NCBI GenBank assembly: GCA_017413085.1
Contig: JAFPVC010000016.1
Location: 120,042 to 184,041 of the forward strand
DNA from: Prevotella sp.
GTDB lineage: Bacteria > Bacteroidota > Bacteroidia > Bacteroidales > Bacteroidaceae
Reading direction: 5' to 3'
DNA length: 64,000 bases
Of the stretch, positions 10,385-18,097 are shown piece by piece. The position numbers and the translations under genes are program-made. The notes under the pieces are model-generated. The model was given only the letters and a program-made list of their open reading frames with translations, was not told where the DNA came from and ran no database searches. Positions within the stretch are counted from its first letter, which is position 1. Each line of letters opens with the position of its first letter.

Positions 10385-11203
10385 ATGAAAAGACCACTGT
10401 TTTGCGAGATATGTCCGGCGGCATACAGGCTGTCGGCGGAAAAGGAAATACTGAAGCGACGCATCAGCGATGCACTGGGAAGCGTCAAGTTTGCTCAGGA
10501 GCGCAGCGACAGTCCGCTGCCCGTGAGCATATACACGCACAACTCACTGATACGACGCCGTCTGGGAAACGTTGACATGCAACTGCAGGAAAACAAGGCC
10601 ACGAACCTCACTCTGGCATCTGCACACCTCAACGGAATACTGATACGACCTGGCGAGACTTTCTCGCTATGGAGACTCGTAGGACGAACGACTGCGGCCA
10701 AGGGCTACCGCGAGGGACTGACCATAGCCAGGGGCAAGCCAAGCCACGGCATCGGCGGCGGACTGTGCCAGTTGTCAAACCTGATACACTGGATGGTGCT
10801 GCACAGCGAACTGACCATTACAGAGCACCACCACCACGACGGCCTCGACCTCTTCCCCGACTTCGGCCGCCAGATTCCTTTCGGCACAGGCACAAGCATA
10901 ACATACAATTACCTGGACTACCGCGTGACCAACAACACGCAGAACACCTACCAGCTATTCGTACGCGTTGACGGTGAATATCTGTGCGGCGAACTGCGTG
11001 CAGCGGAGCAACTGCCGCACACGTTCCACATTCATGCAGAGAATGAGTTCTTCTCACGCGAGGGCGACACTGTATACCGCAACGGTCAAGTGTTCCGCGA
11101 CGTGATAGACCGCACCACTGGTCAGCGGTTGGAACACCAGCTGATTCGCACCAACCACGCCAAGGTCATGTACCCCGTGGAGGAAGAGAGAATTAAGAAT
11201 TGA
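10385..11203 (+). CDS. VanW-family protein
   Basis: 272 residues. The VanW domain is clear in NLTLASAHLNGILIRPGETFSLWRLVG, the GGGLCQLSN motif (about residues 120-128) and ITEHHHHD. VanW was named from vancomycin-resistance clusters, but its biochemical role is unknown; G-G-LCQ-S is the family signature. No signal peptide is seen, and the N-terminus has CEICP. Its stop codon TGA (11201-11203) lies inside the first unit of a TTGAA-type satellite, so the last residues (RIKN) may derive from the repeat. Confidence 0.82.
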   Translation: MKRPLFCEICPAAYRLSAEKEILKRRISDALGSVKFAQERSDSPLPVSIYTHNSLIRRRLGNVDMQLQENKATNLTLASAHLNGILIRPGETFSLWRLVGRTTAAKGYREGLTIARGKPSHGIGGGLCQLSNLIHWMVLHSELTITEHHHHDGLDLFPDFGRQIPFGTGTSITYNYLDYRVTNNTQNTYQLFVRVDGEYLCGELRAAEQLPHTFHIHAENEFFSREGDTVYRNGQVFRDVIDRTTGQRLEHQLIRTNHAKVMYPVEEERIKN

Positions 11204-11254
11204 AAAATTGAAGGGTTGAAAAATTGAAGAATTGAAGAGTTGAAGAATTGAATT
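11198..11254 (+). repeat. TTGAA-type satellite at the VanW stop codon
   Basis: Degenerate units of 8 bases such as AATTGAAG, GGTTGAAA and AGTTGAAG, about seven in a row. The first AATTGA supplies the VanW stop codon. The same family occurs at 17752-17881, 53270-53336 and 58628-58727 and inside a gene at 43413-43447. Confidence 0.85.
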
Positions 11255-11276
11255 TCTTGGCTTTATAAAACAAAGT

Positions 11277-11313
11277 GAATCCGCCTGGCACGATTGCCAG
11301 ACGGATTCATTTT
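11277..11313. terminator. Intrinsic terminator, convergent genes
   Basis: A 13-base stem (11277-11289 with 11296-11308) with loop ACGATT-like, one imperfect pair on the plus strand and a G-U pair on the minus strand, followed by TTTTT on the plus strand. It lies between VanW (+) and the small peptide gene (-). Confidence 0.75.
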
Positions 11314-11336
11314 TCTAAATACCGAGGTACCTATGC

Positions 11337-11516
11337 TTACTCCTCGTTGTTGTCAACATTCCAGAACGAACCGCCTTTAGCACCCAATTCACTCGGGTCT
11401 GTAATCAGGTCTTCGTTCTTATCGTTATTGCCTTCGTTCACGCTGCCGCTGAGCAGTTGCAGTGCGTCAATCGTGAGAATCTCGGCTTCTGGGATGATAT
11501 ATAATGTCTTCTTCAT
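11337..11516 (-). CDS. Small peptide, LLSGS/GAKGG family (59 aa)
   Basis: Not recognised. It reads MKKTLYIIPEAEILTID, then LQLLSGS, an Asp/Asn/Glu-rich stretch, LGAKGGSFW and an acidic end (NVDNNEE). It lies 16 bases after the 686-residue surface protein on the same strand. A sister (14109-14276) has the same plan after the paralogous surface protein, and a more distant one is at 48726-48926. The shared layout is a basic start, Y/F--P, hydrophobic helix, then L-(S/A)-G-S. This resembles a double-glycine-type leader, but no dedicated peptidase or maturation enzyme is nearby, so that is only an inference. Confidence 0.65.
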   Translation of the reverse strand: MKKTLYIIPEAEILTIDALQLLSGSVNEGNNDKNEDLITDPSELGAKGGSFWNVDNNEE

Positions 11517-11532
11517 TTTCCTCTTTTCTTGT

Positions 11533-13593
11533 TTATTTTATCATTTTCTTTCCATCGTTGCCAATAACCAGGCCTTTGCTGTCTTCGCCCACCTGCTGAC
11601 CAGCAGCATTGAAGAACATCACAGGCTGCGCCTCTACGTTGGTGACAACGCTACTAACGGCAGTAGGAGCGTCATCATCCTCACCGAACACGGTCAGTTT
11701 CTTTGCGCCCAAAGCACCATTGGTATACTCAGAAACAAGGTATGCTATGCCGGTAGGTATCGTCACTGTAGAAGCAACCCTGTGGAAGTCGCCGTCGGTG
11801 TTCTTCAGCGCATATACTGGATTATCTACAGAAGCCACATCGAATGTCTCAGTGGTAGAGCCGCTGAGGCGGTTCTCCAACCCATCAGGCAATTCGGTGC
11901 AGTCACCACCAGGAACGGTATATGTCTCACCCGGTGTACCACGCACGATAATCGGTGTGCCGGCCGGCACCTCTGTCACTTTTGTCATAACAATCTCATC
12001 CTCTGTCTCGTCAGTGGCAATCATTGCCGTGAGTCCCTCTACGCCAGAGAAGTCGAGTGCAAATGTGGTAACGTAAGAGGATACGCCTGTGCTGTTGACG
12101 GTGATGTCCTCGGCCAGGTCGCCAGTGCGGTATGCTATCAGGTAGTCAATATCAATATTTGACGTATAGCCAGCTGTTTCCGCAATTGCAATTGCTCCAC
12201 CCTCAGGCACCATTATCTTTGTCACGGTCTGCACTGCGTTAACAGCCTTTTCCCATGACATTGTTCCGGCTGTTTTAATTAAATAGCCATTCTCATCGAG
12301 CACCTGAACGTCAAGAGTGGCAGTAGAGCCTCCATGGTTACGGCCACTAACGTCTATCGTATATTCACCACCGAGAAGTGCGTCTGTATAGAGATATGAG
12401 CCTGCAGTAAGGTTATTCCAATCACCGCCAGAGGCACGATTCGCAACTTGCTGCTGGCCTCTGAAGCTGCCTGATATGTTCAGTCCACTCTCCTCAGCAT
12501 AATACTCTATATTCTCGTTGAGTGTGTATACGACCTCTGCGTCTTCCGAACCATAAGCCATGCTTATTACATAGTTATCACCATTGCCATTAGCGGCCGG
12601 CACAGTATAATACTCATCTCCTGACAACACCACTCGTGTATAGTATAGATTTGAAGCAGCATCGCCCTCAACGCGTGTACCAGAGAAGATTTCCAGCAAA
12701 TTGCCATCTGCGTCAACAGCATTTATATTCACTGTCTGCGTGTCTGCAAGACGCAGGTTCACGTTCAGCACGTTTTTTGTTTCATCTTCACTCAAGGTCA
12801 TTGACAGCGTATCACCATCTATTGCATAATATTTCACGTCGTCAATGGTTACGGGACTATCAACCTTAATGGTGTCTCCTGCCTCAGCAGTGTCGTCTAT
12901 ACGACTGATAATTGTATTGTTGTACTTGAAATTAACAGTATATGCCACCTCTGTATCTTCTTCTGATGGCGCTGCCTGAGATACTGCAATGTTGGTAATA
13001 TAGTTTGCCAACGTCCAGCTCACGCTACCACCGCGAATGAAGCCTGTAGATACCGTGTTGAATGTTGCTGTGCTGAATTTTCCAGAAGCAAGACTGGTAT
13101 AGTCAGTGCCGTCGAAGGATAATTTTTCAACCACGCCCTTCTTTGTATTGAAAATCACCTCAATATGCTTGGTATATGTACCATTGCTGTAATACCCCAG
13201 TGTAGTGGCATTCCACGTTGCACCTGCATCAGTGCTTAATTGCATGTTATAGCTTGAATTGATTCCAAGACGAAGGAAACTGCCGAACTGTATCCAGTTA
13301 TAGTTACCAGTGCGTCCTGTGGCTGTAGCAAATGTCCAATCCACCTCATACTTCACTTTGTATTTTTCACCGATGATGAATGACTTGCTAACGTACGTTG
13401 CCGTCAGGTTTGCATTGGCTCCGAGACCGTATGTTGTACTAACTTCTACAGCATTGGAACCGCTCCAGGCTGTAATGTCATCACTAGTCCAATCGGCAAG
13501 AGCATGCGTATACACGCTTTCATACGTGTCTTCCGCCCACGCAACAACAGTGCCCATAAGGCACAATAGTAATAAAGAGTAAATTTTTCTCAT
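11533..13593 (-). CDS. Secreted surface protein with Prevotella-type C-terminal motif (copy 1)
   Basis: 686 residues from the ATG complementary to 13591-13593, which starts the signal peptide MRKIYSLLLLCLMGTVVAWA; eight upstream codons are open but precede it. The mature part begins with a jelly-roll-like region, then repeated beta segments (VNINAVDADGNLLEIFSGTR). The end, MFFNAAGQQV then GLVIGNDGKKMIK, looks like the degenerate C-terminal sorting motif common in Prevotella surface proteins, related to but distinct from the canonical type IX signal. Function unknown; it may bind glycans. It is a paralogue of 14337-16352. A small peptide gene follows after 16 bases. Confidence 0.75.
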   Translation of the reverse strand: MRKIYSLLLLCLMGTVVAWAEDTYESVYTHALADWTSDDITAWSGSNAVEVSTTYGLGANANLTATYVSKSFIIGEKYKVKYEVDWTFATATGRTGNYNWIQFGSFLRLGINSSYNMQLSTDAGATWNATTLGYYSNGTYTKHIEVIFNTKKGVVEKLSFDGTDYTSLASGKFSTATFNTVSTGFIRGGSVSWTLANYITNIAVSQAAPSEEDTEVAYTVNFKYNNTIISRIDDTAEAGDTIKVDSPVTIDDVKYYAIDGDTLSMTLSEDETKNVLNVNLRLADTQTVNINAVDADGNLLEIFSGTRVEGDAASNLYYTRVVLSGDEYYTVPAANGNGDNYVISMAYGSEDAEVVYTLNENIEYYAEESGLNISGSFRGQQQVANRASGGDWNNLTAGSYLYTDALLGGEYTIDVSGRNHGGSTATLDVQVLDENGYLIKTAGTMSWEKAVNAVQTVTKIMVPEGGAIAIAETAGYTSNIDIDYLIAYRTGDLAEDITVNSTGVSSYVTTFALDFSGVEGLTAMIATDETEDEIVMTKVTEVPAGTPIIVRGTPGETYTVPGGDCTELPDGLENRLSGSTTETFDVASVDNPVYALKNTDGDFHRVASTVTIPTGIAYLVSEYTNGALGAKKLTVFGEDDDAPTAVSSVVTNVEAQPVMFFNAAGQQVGEDSKGLVIGNDGKKMIK

Positions 13594-13671
13594 GTTATAA
13601 TTATTATGATTTTGCATTTAAATCTGTCAGTTAGCCAATGTACCACTTTGCACATTCTGCGAATTATTGTG

Positions 13672-13679
13672 CAAAGTTA
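13672..13679 (-). promoter_or_regulatory. Promoter -7 element of surface protein copy 1
   Basis: TAACTTTG followed by C on the minus strand, 78 bases before the start codon. No clear -33 TTG at the usual spacing. Confidence 0.5.
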
Positions 13680-13875
13680 CACATAATTCGGTGAAATAAA
13701 GAATTATACCGAAGGTATTTTTCATTTGTTTGCAAATCTTAACAGAAACAGACTTCTGTCCTACATGTCAATACAGATTAACGGCATTAACGACGAAAAC
13801 AAACGGTGCTGATGACGAAAAAAGAGGAAAAAACAAGTATTTTTATTGTTTTAAGAAAAAAAGTTGCAAAAAAAT

Positions 13876-13906
13876 TTGGTGGTTACAAATAATTGTAGTA
13901 ATTTTG
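13876..13906 (+). promoter_or_regulatory. Promoter of tRNA-Arg
   Basis: TTG (13876-13878), 20 bases, then TAATTTTG (13899-13906), followed by C. The tRNA begins 24 bases downstream. Confidence 0.72.
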
Positions 13907-13929
13907 CACTCGCAAAAAACAAAAAGGAT

Positions 13930-14003
13930 GGCTCCTTAGCTCAACTGAATAGAGCATCTGACTACGGATCAGAAGGTTGCAGGTTTGAATCCTGCAGGAG
14001 TCA
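13930..14003 (+). tRNA. tRNA-Arg (anticodon ACG)
   Basis: A 74-base cloverleaf: acceptor GGCTCCT pairs with AGGAGTC (13996-14002, one G-U), D stem GCTC/GAGC, anticodon stem TCTGA/TCAGA with loop CTACGGA giving anticodon ACG, T stem GCAGG/CCTGC with loop TTTGAAT, discriminator A. CCA is not encoded. In bacteria ACG is normally edited to ICG to read CGU, CGC and CGA. Confidence 0.95.
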
Positions 14004-14010
14004 CAAGTTA

Positions 14011-14037
14011 GCGCAACCATCAACGGTTGCGCTTTTT
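14011..14037 (+). terminator. Terminator of tRNA-Arg
   Basis: Stem GCGCAACC (14011-14018) with GGTTGCGC (14025-14032), six-base loop, then TTTTT. Confidence 0.85.
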
Positions 14038-14057
14038 GTTTTATACCATATAAACAA

Positions 14058-14090
14058 CTGCGGACTATGCTCATTGAGCATAGTCCGCAG
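14058..14090 (-). terminator. Terminator after small peptide gene copy 2
   Basis: A near-perfect palindrome whose arms begin CTGCGGACTATG, 18 bases after the stop of the small peptide gene on the minus strand, followed by TTGTTTAT. A hairpin with the same outer bases (CTGCGGACT) serves as the fumarase terminator at 60559. Confidence 0.7.
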
Positions 14091-14108
14091 AACGGTTAAG
14101 TATTAATC

Positions 14109-14276
14109 CTATTCTTCACTGTCTTCCCATAATCCGAAGCCCGTGCCCTTGGCACCAATCTCATCACTACTCGTGATAGACTCATTTGGGTCTTTATCTA
14201 AACTGCCAGCAAGTATGCGTGGCACCCTGATGCGAACAAAACGTGCCGAAGGCATGAGATATATCTTCTTATCCAT
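14109..14276 (-). CDS. Small peptide, ILAGS/GAKG family (55 aa)
   Basis: Not recognised. It reads MDKKIYLMPSARFVRI, then RILAGSLD, a polar Asp/Ser/Glu region, IGAKGTGF and an acidic end (WEDSEE). The spacing of P, hydrophobic helix, (L/I)L(S/A)GS and (L/I)GAKG matches the peptide at 11337-11516. It lies 60 bases downstream of the paralogous surface protein on the same strand, so peptide and surface protein were duplicated together. Coding support comes from this conservation between the two copies. Confidence 0.62.
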   Translation of the reverse strand: MDKKIYLMPSARFVRIRVPRILAGSLDKDPNESITSSDEIGAKGTGFGLWEDSEE

Positions 14277-14336
14277 AATCTGTATAATAATTTAGTTTGC
14301 TATGTATTTCTGTTTTTCTTTTATCGGCGAGAGTGT

Positions 14337-16352
14337 TTATTTCACGTACTTATTGCCATTCTGGTCAATCACGATACCATTGTATCCTGCGCCCACTTGC
14401 TGACCGGCAGCATTGTAGAGCTTAGACGCACCGTTTGCCTCATCGGCAGCGACAGCCACCACGCTTGTTGCTTCTTCTTCATCATCAACAGGCTCAAGCG
14501 TAATTGCCTTTGCTGAAGAAGAACCGCCGTAGCCAGACACGAGGTATGCTTTCTTGGCAGGAACCACCACACCAGCGTTAACGCTGTGCAGTTTGCCGTC
14601 AGAAACCTTCAGGGCATAGATGCTTTCATTAGCGCCGACGGTATGTGTATCTGTGGCAGAGCCTTGCAGCAGGTTGTCGGTAATCTCATCGGTGCATGTG
14701 CCGACAGGAATATCGTATGTGGTATTCCGTGTACCTTTCACGATTATCGGAGTACCGGCTGGAACTTCTTTAACCTCTCTCAGCTTCAGTTTATATTCTC
14801 CTTCGTCAACGCCGATATATGCCTTCAGCCCCTTCACGCCAGAGAAGTTAAGCGCACTCGTAGTAACGTAAGAAGCATATCCGTGCTCATAGTCAGGGAT
14901 AGTGATTTGCTCACCAGTTTTGTAAACGATGACATAATCAAGGGCTGCACCTGAATTGTATCCTGTATTGTTTACTATTGCAATACTATACCCCTCAGGC
15001 ACCTCTATGCCTTCGACGGTGTTAACGCTATTGGCACTATTTGCCCAAGACGTAGACTTCTCTATGTCAACGAGCGTACCGTCTGCCTTACGAAGCTGAA
15101 CAAGTAGCGTACTCTCGTTACTACCTTCATTTCTTGCACTCAAGTCTACTTTATAAATTCCACCAGACAGAGCAGGGGTGTAAACGTGAGCATTAGGGTA
15201 GATTCTGTACCAATGTCCGCCAGATGCACGGTCGGGCACTGCACCCTCTGTTTGAGTTGCAATACTACGTGATTTCAACATATTTTCTGATTCAGAATAA
15301 TATACGATGCTCTCGTCAAGGGAATATGTTATATTAACATTATCAGAGCCGTAAGCCATTGAACGGCCATAGTTCATTGAGTTTCCATTGGATGCCGGTA
15401 CAGTGTAGTATTTACCGTTATATTGCACTGCACGCGTGTAATAGAGATTCGATGCGGCATCGCCCTCTGTGCGTGTGCCAGAAAATGTTTTCAGTATGTT
15501 GTTTTCACCATCCACGGCGTTGATGTTCACTGTTTGAGTTCCAGCCAGACGGAGGTTTACGTTGAGCACGTTAGCTGTTGCGTCACTACCGAGTGTCATA
15601 GAAGTAGTTTCTCCATCAGCAATGTAATATTTTACGTTGTTTATTGTTATTGGATTCTCTGCTTTTATGTTGGTATTTACATAATTTTGCGCATTAACGG
15701 TCTTTATAGTGTCACTGTTGAATATATAGTTAATGGTGTAATTAACGCTTGTTGCTTCGGGCTCTTTTTCTGTGACCGTGATGTTCTTGAGTATGGTGGT
15801 TACAGCATAGTTCTCTTTTCCGGCTCTGTAGTGTCCGAAAATAATGTTTGATATAGCTGTGCTACTGCTTGCTGTGCCAGAAACAGTACCGCAAGTGTAC
15901 GAAACGTTGCCACTGAACTGGTCAATTGTTATTTCCACATTATAATCACTTGCGCGGTTGTACGTCAAAGTCAGATTTGTAGATGTGCCGTCTACGTCTA
16001 CACTTGCTACTTTGTCTTGTTCATAAAATCTTAATGAAACTCCGCCTATTTGTACGTAGTCGTAGCTTCCTGAACGTCCAGGAGCTCCGCCTGTATGTAT
16101 TGTAGCAGTGAGGGTAACAACGGTTCCGTTTGTTGCATTGATTCCTTTTGTACAAGTCCAGCCTGCATCGGTCGTATTGACAGACAATCCATCAGAGATT
16201 GTAGCTGTACAATATAACTGTGTCCAGTCTGCAAGGTCATCGCTAGACCATGCTGTCGTGGTACCTCTCTCGTAAATGGTTGTTGCTTCTCCCGCCCACG
16301 ATACTACTGTGCCTAAAAGGCACATCATTAATAGTGTGTAAAGTTTTTTCAT
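14337..16352 (-). CDS. Secreted surface protein with Prevotella-type C-terminal motif (copy 2)
   Basis: 671 residues; signal peptide MKKLYTLLMMCLLGTVVSWA. It aligns over most of its length with 11533-13593: both have VNINAVD, FSGTR-EGDAASNLYYTR, YYTVPA-NGN and SMAYGS in the middle, followed by ASYVTTSALNFSGVKGLKAYI. The C-terminus (KLYNAAGQQV, then GIVIDQNGNKYVK) repeats the sorting-like motif of copy 1. Probably cell-surface attached; ligand unknown. Copy 1 and its peptide gene lie across the tRNA-Arg, so this is a tandem duplication split by a tRNA. Confidence 0.75.
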   Translation of the reverse strand: MKKLYTLLMMCLLGTVVSWAGEATTIYERGTTTAWSSDDLADWTQLYCTATISDGLSVNTTDAGWTCTKGINATNGTVVTLTATIHTGGAPGRSGSYDYVQIGGVSLRFYEQDKVASVDVDGTSTNLTLTYNRASDYNVEITIDQFSGNVSYTCGTVSGTASSSTAISNIIFGHYRAGKENYAVTTILKNITVTEKEPEATSVNYTINYIFNSDTIKTVNAQNYVNTNIKAENPITINNVKYYIADGETTSMTLGSDATANVLNVNLRLAGTQTVNINAVDGENNILKTFSGTRTEGDAASNLYYTRAVQYNGKYYTVPASNGNSMNYGRSMAYGSDNVNITYSLDESIVYYSESENMLKSRSIATQTEGAVPDRASGGHWYRIYPNAHVYTPALSGGIYKVDLSARNEGSNESTLLVQLRKADGTLVDIEKSTSWANSANSVNTVEGIEVPEGYSIAIVNNTGYNSGAALDYVIVYKTGEQITIPDYEHGYASYVTTSALNFSGVKGLKAYIGVDEGEYKLKLREVKEVPAGTPIIVKGTRNTTYDIPVGTCTDEITDNLLQGSATDTHTVGANESIYALKVSDGKLHSVNAGVVVPAKKAYLVSGYGGSSSAKAITLEPVDDEEEATSVVAVAADEANGASKLYNAAGQQVGAGYNGIVIDQNGNKYVK

Positions 16353-16441
16353 AAGAACAGTAGTTATTTTTGGTTATTATTATAGTCAGCCAGTTTTTTG
16401 TCTGTTAGTTATCAAATATGCTTTAATTAGGAAATCAACAA

Positions 16442-16449
16442 CAAAATTA
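16442..16449 (-). promoter_or_regulatory. Promoter -7 element of surface protein copy 2
   Basis: TAATTTTG on the minus strand, 89 bases before the start codon. No clear -33 element. Confidence 0.45.
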
Positions 16450-16535
16450 CTCTTTATTAATAAGGTGTAAAAATTTATTTTGTTTTTTTTTTATTCATTA
16501 ACAGAAATTAATAAGACATTCTTCATAATATTCAT

Positions 16536-16543
16536 TAATTTTG
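16536..16543 (+). promoter_or_regulatory. Orphan plus-strand -7 element
   Basis: TAATTTTG followed by C on the plus strand, with no plus-strand gene behind it. Within 50-80 bases come an ATG (16568) opening a 14-codon frame that ends in the palindrome at 16589-16625. It may make a short RNA or be a remnant. Confidence 0.35.
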
Positions 16544-16588
16544 CAAATAGACATATAAATATTGAGTATGGAGAGGAAAAGAATAAAC

Positions 16589-16625
16589 AATCAGCCCCTG
16601 ATTACAGTGTAATCAGGGGCTGATT
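16589..16625. terminator. Palindromic terminator after mrp, 22-base repeat family
   Basis: Arms AATCAGCCCCTGATTACA with the near-exact reverse complement up to 16625, 27 bases past the mrp stop on the minus strand. The sequence AGCCCCTGATTACAGTGTAATC is closely similar to units of the 22-base tandem repeat at 42966-43082, so it is also a member of that dispersed family. Confidence 0.6.
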
Positions 16626-16651
16626 GCAACGGGGGTGTATACACATCAAAA

Positions 16652-17749
16652 TCAATGAGTTTTCACACGCTCTGTTTTCGCCTGTTCGGCATTACGGCGG
16701 TTGGTCACCGTCACCACGCTTTGTGCCAGTGCCAGGAACGCCTGACCAGTGGGCGAAGCCACATCGAGAGCCACAGGCAATCCCGAATCACCACCCTCGC
16801 AGATGCCCTGCACTATAGGAATCTGAGCCAGCAGCGGAACGTTCATCTCAGCAGCGAGGTTCTTGCAGCCCTCCTTACCGAAGATGTAATATTTATTCTC
16901 AGGCAGTTCGGCAGGCGTAAACCACGCCATATTCTCCACAAGTCCGAGGATGGGCACGTTCACCTTGTCGTTGGTATACATGTCAATGCCCTTACGTGCA
17001 TCAGCCAGTGCCACCGCCTGCGGCGTACTTACGATAACGGCACCCGTGATGGCGAGAGTCTGCAGGAGCGACAAGTGAATGTCACTCGTGCCCGGTGGGG
17101 TGTCAAGGATGAGATAGTCAAGTTCACCCCAGTCGGCATCAGCAATCAATTGTTTCAGCGCACTGCACGCCATGCCGCCGCGCCACAGCGTGGCGGTGTC
17201 TTTGTTTACGAAGAAACCGATAGACAGCAGTTTCACTCCATACTGCTCTACAGGAACGATGAGTTGGCGACCGTCCTTTTCTATTCCGTATGGACGCACG
17301 TCCTCCACCTGAAACATCTTTGGCATGGAAGGGCCGAAGATGTCGGTATCGAGCAGACCTACTCTATAGCCAAGGCGCGCCAGCGATATGGCAAGGTTGG
17401 CACTGACGGTGCTCTTGCCCACCCCACCCTTGCCGCTGCTCACGGCGATGATGTTCTTCACGTCGGGTAGCAGGTGATCGTCGTCGGGGCGCGGTGCCGA
17501 CTGAAACTCAGTCTTTATCGTCACCTCCACGTCCTTGCCCACGTGGTAGTGTATGGCAGCCTCGGCAGCCTTGACAGTTGACTTCAGGAACGGGTCAGTC
17601 TCACGGGGAAATGAGAGAATCACCTCCACCTTGTTGCCGTCAATCTTTGGCTGGTCAGCCAGCATGTTGCTCTCAATCAGGTTCTTCTTCGTACCGGCAT
17701 ACGTCACCGTCGCCAGTGCATCAGTTATGAGTTTTGGGTATATCGTCAT
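16652..17749 (-). CDS. Mrp/ApbC/NBP35-family iron-sulfur carrier ATPase
   Basis: 365 residues. An N-terminal MIP18/DUF59-like domain (about 1-90) is followed by a P-loop ATPase with the deviant Walker A SSGKGGVGKST (about 103-113), the LDTDIFGPS switch and LILDTPPGTSD. The family carries Fe-S clusters to apo-proteins in the cytosol. The CxxC pair usually found after VENM in Mrp/ApbC is absent: here the region is VENMAWFTPAELPENKYYIFG, which has no cysteine. Cluster binding must therefore differ or the protein may have another role. It lies downstream of xseB, separated by a 130-base satellite. Confidence 0.85.
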   Translation of the reverse strand: MTIYPKLITDALATVTYAGTKKNLIESNMLADQPKIDGNKVEVILSFPRETDPFLKSTVKAAEAAIHYHVGKDVEVTIKTEFQSAPRPDDDHLLPDVKNIIAVSSGKGGVGKSTVSANLAISLARLGYRVGLLDTDIFGPSMPKMFQVEDVRPYGIEKDGRQLIVPVEQYGVKLLSIGFFVNKDTATLWRGGMACSALKQLIADADWGELDYLILDTPPGTSDIHLSLLQTLAITGAVIVSTPQAVALADARKGIDMYTNDKVNVPILGLVENMAWFTPAELPENKYYIFGKEGCKNLAAEMNVPLLAQIPIVQGICEGGDSGLPVALDVASPTGQAFLALAQSVVTVTNRRNAEQAKTERVKTH

Positions 17750-17751
17750 CT

Positions 17752-17881
17752 TTAATCCTTTAATCCTTTAATTCTTCAATTTTTCAATCCTTCAATTCTT
17801 CAACCCTTCAATCCTTCAATTATTCAATCCTTCAATCCTTCAACTCTTCAATCCTTCAATTCTTCAATCCTTCAATCCTTC
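17752..17881 (-). repeat. TTGAA-type satellite between xseB and mrp
   Basis: About 15 units of 8 bases (GATTGAAG, AATTGAAG, AGTTGAAG, AATTGAAA) on the minus strand, filling the gap between xseB and mrp. The stop codon of xseB (17872-17874) lies within the first unit. Longest of the five loci of this family here. Confidence 0.9.
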
Positions 17882-18090
17882 CCAAGGATTTTGTTAATAT
17901 CTTCCTCTGTCTTCGTGAGTTTGTCCTTGCACAGTTTTATAAGTCCCTGTGCAGTCTTCAGTTCGCTGGCCAGCGAATCCACATCAAGCTCGCCGCTTTC
18001 CATCTTCCTCACGATTTCCTCCAGTTGCTTCATTGCAACCTCATATTTCATCTTTTCTTCCATAGTATGTGTATTTATGGCCATAGCCAA
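17872..18090 (-). CDS. xseB: Exodeoxyribonuclease VII small subunit
   Basis: Up to 72 residues. XseB forms, with XseA, the nuclease that degrades single-stranded DNA. The family pattern is clear: YEVAMKQLEEIVRKMESGELDVD, then SLASELKTAQGLIKLCKDKL. The true start is probably MEEKMKYEV, nine codons into the open frame, giving 63 residues, since family members begin there. xseA is not in the window. The C-terminal GKD and stop are formed as the satellite repeat begins. Confidence 0.88.
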   Translation of the reverse strand: MAMAINTHTMEEKMKYEVAMKQLEEIVRKMESGELDVDSLASELKTAQGLIKLCKDKLTKTEEDINKILGKD

Positions 18091-18097
18091 TAAAAAA

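Noticed and set aside
16568-16612. 14-codon plus-strand reading frame
   Set aside because: Too short and ends in a palindrome of a dispersed repeat; no homologue in the window. Kept only as part of the orphan promoter note.
17752-17881. Possible CRISPR array
   Set aside because: Units are 8 bases, degenerate and contiguous, without unique spacers; no cas genes in the window.
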